A stretch of 64,000 nucleotides of DNA from Pseudomonas sp. G.S.17 (GTDB lineage Bacteria; Pseudomonadota; Gammaproteobacteria; Pseudomonadales; Pseudomonadaceae): the NCBI RefSeq assembly GCF_038096165.1, contig NZ_CP151076.1, forward strand, positions 5,825,501-5,889,500. Reading direction: 5' to 3'. A model generated the notes under the pieces. It worked only from the letters and a program-made list of their open reading frames with translations. It ran no database searches and had not been told where the DNA came from. How positions within the stretch are numbered: the first letter of the stretch is position 1; every line of letters starts with the position of its first letter. Of this stretch, positions 62,076-64,000 are shown one piece after another. The translations under genes and the position numbers were made by a program.

Positions 62076-64000
62076 TTATTTTTTAAGCAAACGCAAGCCG
62101 TTGAACACCACCAGCAAGCTCACGCCCATATCGGCGAACACCGCCATCCACATGGTCGCCATGCCAGCGAAGGTGACGACCAGAAAGATCGCCTTGATCA
62201 CCAGCGCCAGGATGATGTTCTGCTTCAAGATCGCCGAGGTGCGGCGCGACAGCTGAATGAATGTCGGGATCTTGCGCAGATCGTCGTCCATCAGGGCAAC
62301 ATCGGCGGTTTCAATCGCTGTATCAGTACCCGCAGCCGCCATGGCGAAACCGATTTCGGCGCGGGCCAGCGCGGGCGCGTCGTTGATACCGTCGCCCACC
62401 ATGCCGACCCGATGACCTTGCGCGTACAGCGCCTCGATTGCCTGCAACTTGTCAGCGGGCATCAGATTGCCTTGCGCCTGATCGATGCCCACCTGTGCAG
62501 CAATCGCCTTGGCGGTGTGCGGGTTATCGCCGGTCAACATCAGGGTTTTCACGCCCAGCTTGTGCAGCTGTTCAATCGCTTCGCGGCTGCTGTCCTTGAC
62601 GGTATCGGCCACGGCGAACAACGCCAGCGGACCGCTGTTATCCAGCAGCAACACCACGCTTTTGCCCTGCTTTTCCAGCGCATCAAGCTGCGCTTCCAGC
62701 TCTGGCGAACACAAGCCCAACTCTTCCACCAGACGGTGGTTGCCCAGGTGATACACCTCGCCATTGATCTCGCCGCGCACACCACGACCCGCCAACGCTT
62801 CCAATGCGGTGACCTCATGCAAGGTCAGGCTCTTTTCTGCTGCCAGGGCAAGGGCCAGGGAAACCGGGTGGTCGGAACGGCCAGCCAGACTGGCGACAAT
62901 CGCCGGAACCAATTCACCTGCCGATTCCTTTAGAAGCACATAGTCGGTCTGCAGCGGCTTGCCGTGGGTAATGGTCCCGGTTTTGTCCAGCGCCAGATAA
63001 TCAAGCTTCTGGCCCATTTCCAGATAAACGCCGCCTTTGATCAGGATGCCTTTGCGCGCCGCAGCCGCCAGACCGCTGACAATCGTCACTGGCGTGGAAA
63101 TCACCAGCGCACACGGGCACGCCACCACCAGCAACACCAGCGCGCGGTAGATCCAGTCGAACCATACTGCGCCCATGAACAGCGGCGGAATGATCGCCAC
63201 GGCCAAGGCCAGCAAGAAGACAGCCGGGGTATAGATGCGCGAAAAACTGTCGACGAAACGCTGCGTCGGCGCGCGCGCACCCTGTGCGGCTTCCACCGCA
63301 TGAATGATCCGCGCCAGTGTCGAGTTGTTGGCTGCGGCCGTAACCTTGTATTCCAGCGAACCCGACTGATTGATCGTGCCGGCGAAGACTTTATCGCCTT
63401 CAGCCTTCTCCACCGGCAAGCTTTCACCGGTAATCGGCGCCTGATCGATGGTGGAATTGCCGGAAACCACTTCACCGTCCAGCGCAATCCGTTCGCCCGG
63501 CCTTACCCGCACGATGGCGCCAAGATCGATGCTTTTCGCGTCCAGCTCCAGCCACTGACCATCCGCCTGGCGCACCGTCGCCACTTCCGGCGTCAGTTGC
63601 AGCAGCCCGCCGATTGCGTTGCGGGCGCGGTCCAGGGATTTGGCTTCGATCAACTCGGCCACGGTAAACAGGAACATCACCATGGCCGCTTCCGGCCATT
63701 GCCCGATCAGCACCGCGCCGGTTACGGCGATGCTCATCAGCGCGTTGATGTTCAGGTTGAAGTTCTTGAGGGCGATCCAGCCTTTTTTGTAGGTGGTCAG
63801 CCCGCCGCTGAGAATGGCGACCAATGCGACCAGCGCCACAACCCAGTTCGGCGCCAGGTCAGCGAAGTGAATCACCTCCGACGCCAGCGCTGCAACGCCC
63901 GACAACGCCAGCGGCCACCAGGGCTTTTTCGCTGGCGGCAACGAAGTCGACTCAGCGCTGGCGCCCTCTTCAATCGGCTCGGCCTGCATGCCCAGTGACG
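62076..64000 (-). CDS. cadA: Heavy-metal (Cd/Zn/Co) P-type ATPase, 5' end outside the window
   Basis: P1B-type metal efflux pump of the inner membrane. About 640 C-terminal residues are visible and the frame stays open to the window edge, so the N-terminal metal-binding domain lies outside. Seen in order are membrane helices, the actuator TGES (ITGESLPVEKAEGD), the metal-binding CPC motif (VACPCALVIS), the phosphorylation site DKTGT (LALDKTGTITHG), the HP motif (RSDHPVSLAL), GDGINDAP and the last helices ending NGLRLLKK. CPC with this family context points to divalent Cd/Zn rather than Cu, but the missing N-terminus would decide. It is convergent with hutG across a REPIN. Confidence 0.92.
   Translation of the reverse strand, partial: SLGMQAEPIEEGASAESTSLPPAKKPWWPLALSGVAALASEVIHFADLAPNWVVALVALVAILSGGLTTYKKGWIALKNFNLNINALMSIAVTGAVLIGQWPEAAMVMFLFTVAELIEAKSLDRARNAIGGLLQLTPEVATVRQADGQWLELDAKSIDLGAIVRVRPGERIALDGEVVSGNSTIDQAPITGESLPVEKAEGDKVFAGTINQSGSLEYKVTAAANNSTLARIIHAVEAAQGARAPTQRFVDSFSRIYTPAVFLLALAVAIIPPLFMGAVWFDWIYRALVLLVVACPCALVISTPVTIVSGLAAAARKGILIKGGVYLEMGQKLDYLALDKTGTITHGKPLQTDYVLLKESAGELVPAIVASLAGRSDHPVSLALALAAEKSLTLHEVTALEALAGRGVRGEINGEVYHLGNHRLVEELGLCSPELEAQLDALEKQGKSVVLLLDNSGPLALFAVADTVKDSSREAIEQLHKLGVKTLMLTGDNPHTAKAIAAQVGIDQAQGNLMPADKLQAIEALYAQGHRVGMVGDGINDAPALARAEIGFAMAAAGTDTAIETADVALMDDDLRKIPTFIQLSRRTSAILKQNIILALVIKAIFLVVTFAGMATMWMAVFADMGVSLLVVFNGLRLLKK

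Overview
The window is chromosomal DNA from a Pseudomonas of the fluorescens/putida lineage. The gene order ponA-maeB-nuclease-rpmE-priA-argS-SPOR-hslVU-DUF971-pha-ubi-his-tat is the conserved Pseudomonas arrangement. The codon use is GC-rich, and the spacers are full of the imperfect palindromes (REP/REPIN elements) typical of this group. No rRNA, tRNA, prophage, CRISPR array or intact transposase was seen.

Layout. 1-10.7 kb: the end of penicillin-binding protein 1A, malic enzyme, a secreted thermonuclease with rpmE, priA, argS with a SPOR protein, and hslVU behind a heat-shock promoter. 10.3-18.2 kb: the medium-chain-length PHA locus (phaC1, phaZ, phaC2, phaD and convergent phaFI) with its flanking small genes. 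18.3-24.5 kb: one tightly overlapping cluster, ubiE-ubiJ-ubiB-hisI-hisE-tatABC-rsmE. 24.6-28.7 kb: two tandem chemoreceptors. 28.9-35.2 kb: opgGH (osmoregulated periplasmic glucans) and pip-dtd. 35.4-45.3 kb: glycogen phosphorylase, a DUF2339/DUF3999 membrane pair, fructose-bisphosphatase, a DUF924 protein, a small lipoprotein and a lipocalin. 45.4-62 kb: a histidine/urocanate utilisation locus (hutF, hutCD, hutU, hutXWV, a hutH-like gene, hutT, hutI, hutG), split by nhaA and a DUF3455/ECF sigma/anti-sigma module. 62 kb to the end: a heavy-metal P-type ATPase that runs out of the window.

How the parts work together. In the PHA locus, two synthases make polymer, PhaZ degrades it, PhaD regulates, and PhaF/PhaI coat and position granules. 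PhaC1 is interrupted by an in-frame TGA at codon 507 of 559, downstream of its intact C296/D451/H479 triad; PhaC2 is intact. The hut genes encode import (HutT, HutXWV) and breakdown of urocanate to glutamate by the five-step route (HutU, HutI, HutF, HutG), under HutC. Matching HutC operators lie at hutF/hutC and on top of a sigma-54 promoter for hutU. The only histidase-like gene here lacks exactly the Ala-Ser-Gly triad that forms the MIO cofactor and also lacks a catalytic Tyr, so a working histidase is not visible in the window.

The most unusual signals are the phaC1 nonsense codon, the MIO-less HutH homologue whose tail is encoded by a REP element, a 140-bp MITE-like element inserted into a REP with a 4-bp target duplication, and a REP load of about 20 paired elements in 64 kb. 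No clearly new multi-gene system was recognised. The DUF2339/DUF3999 pair and the DUF3455/sigma/anti-sigma module are the least understood gene sets present.
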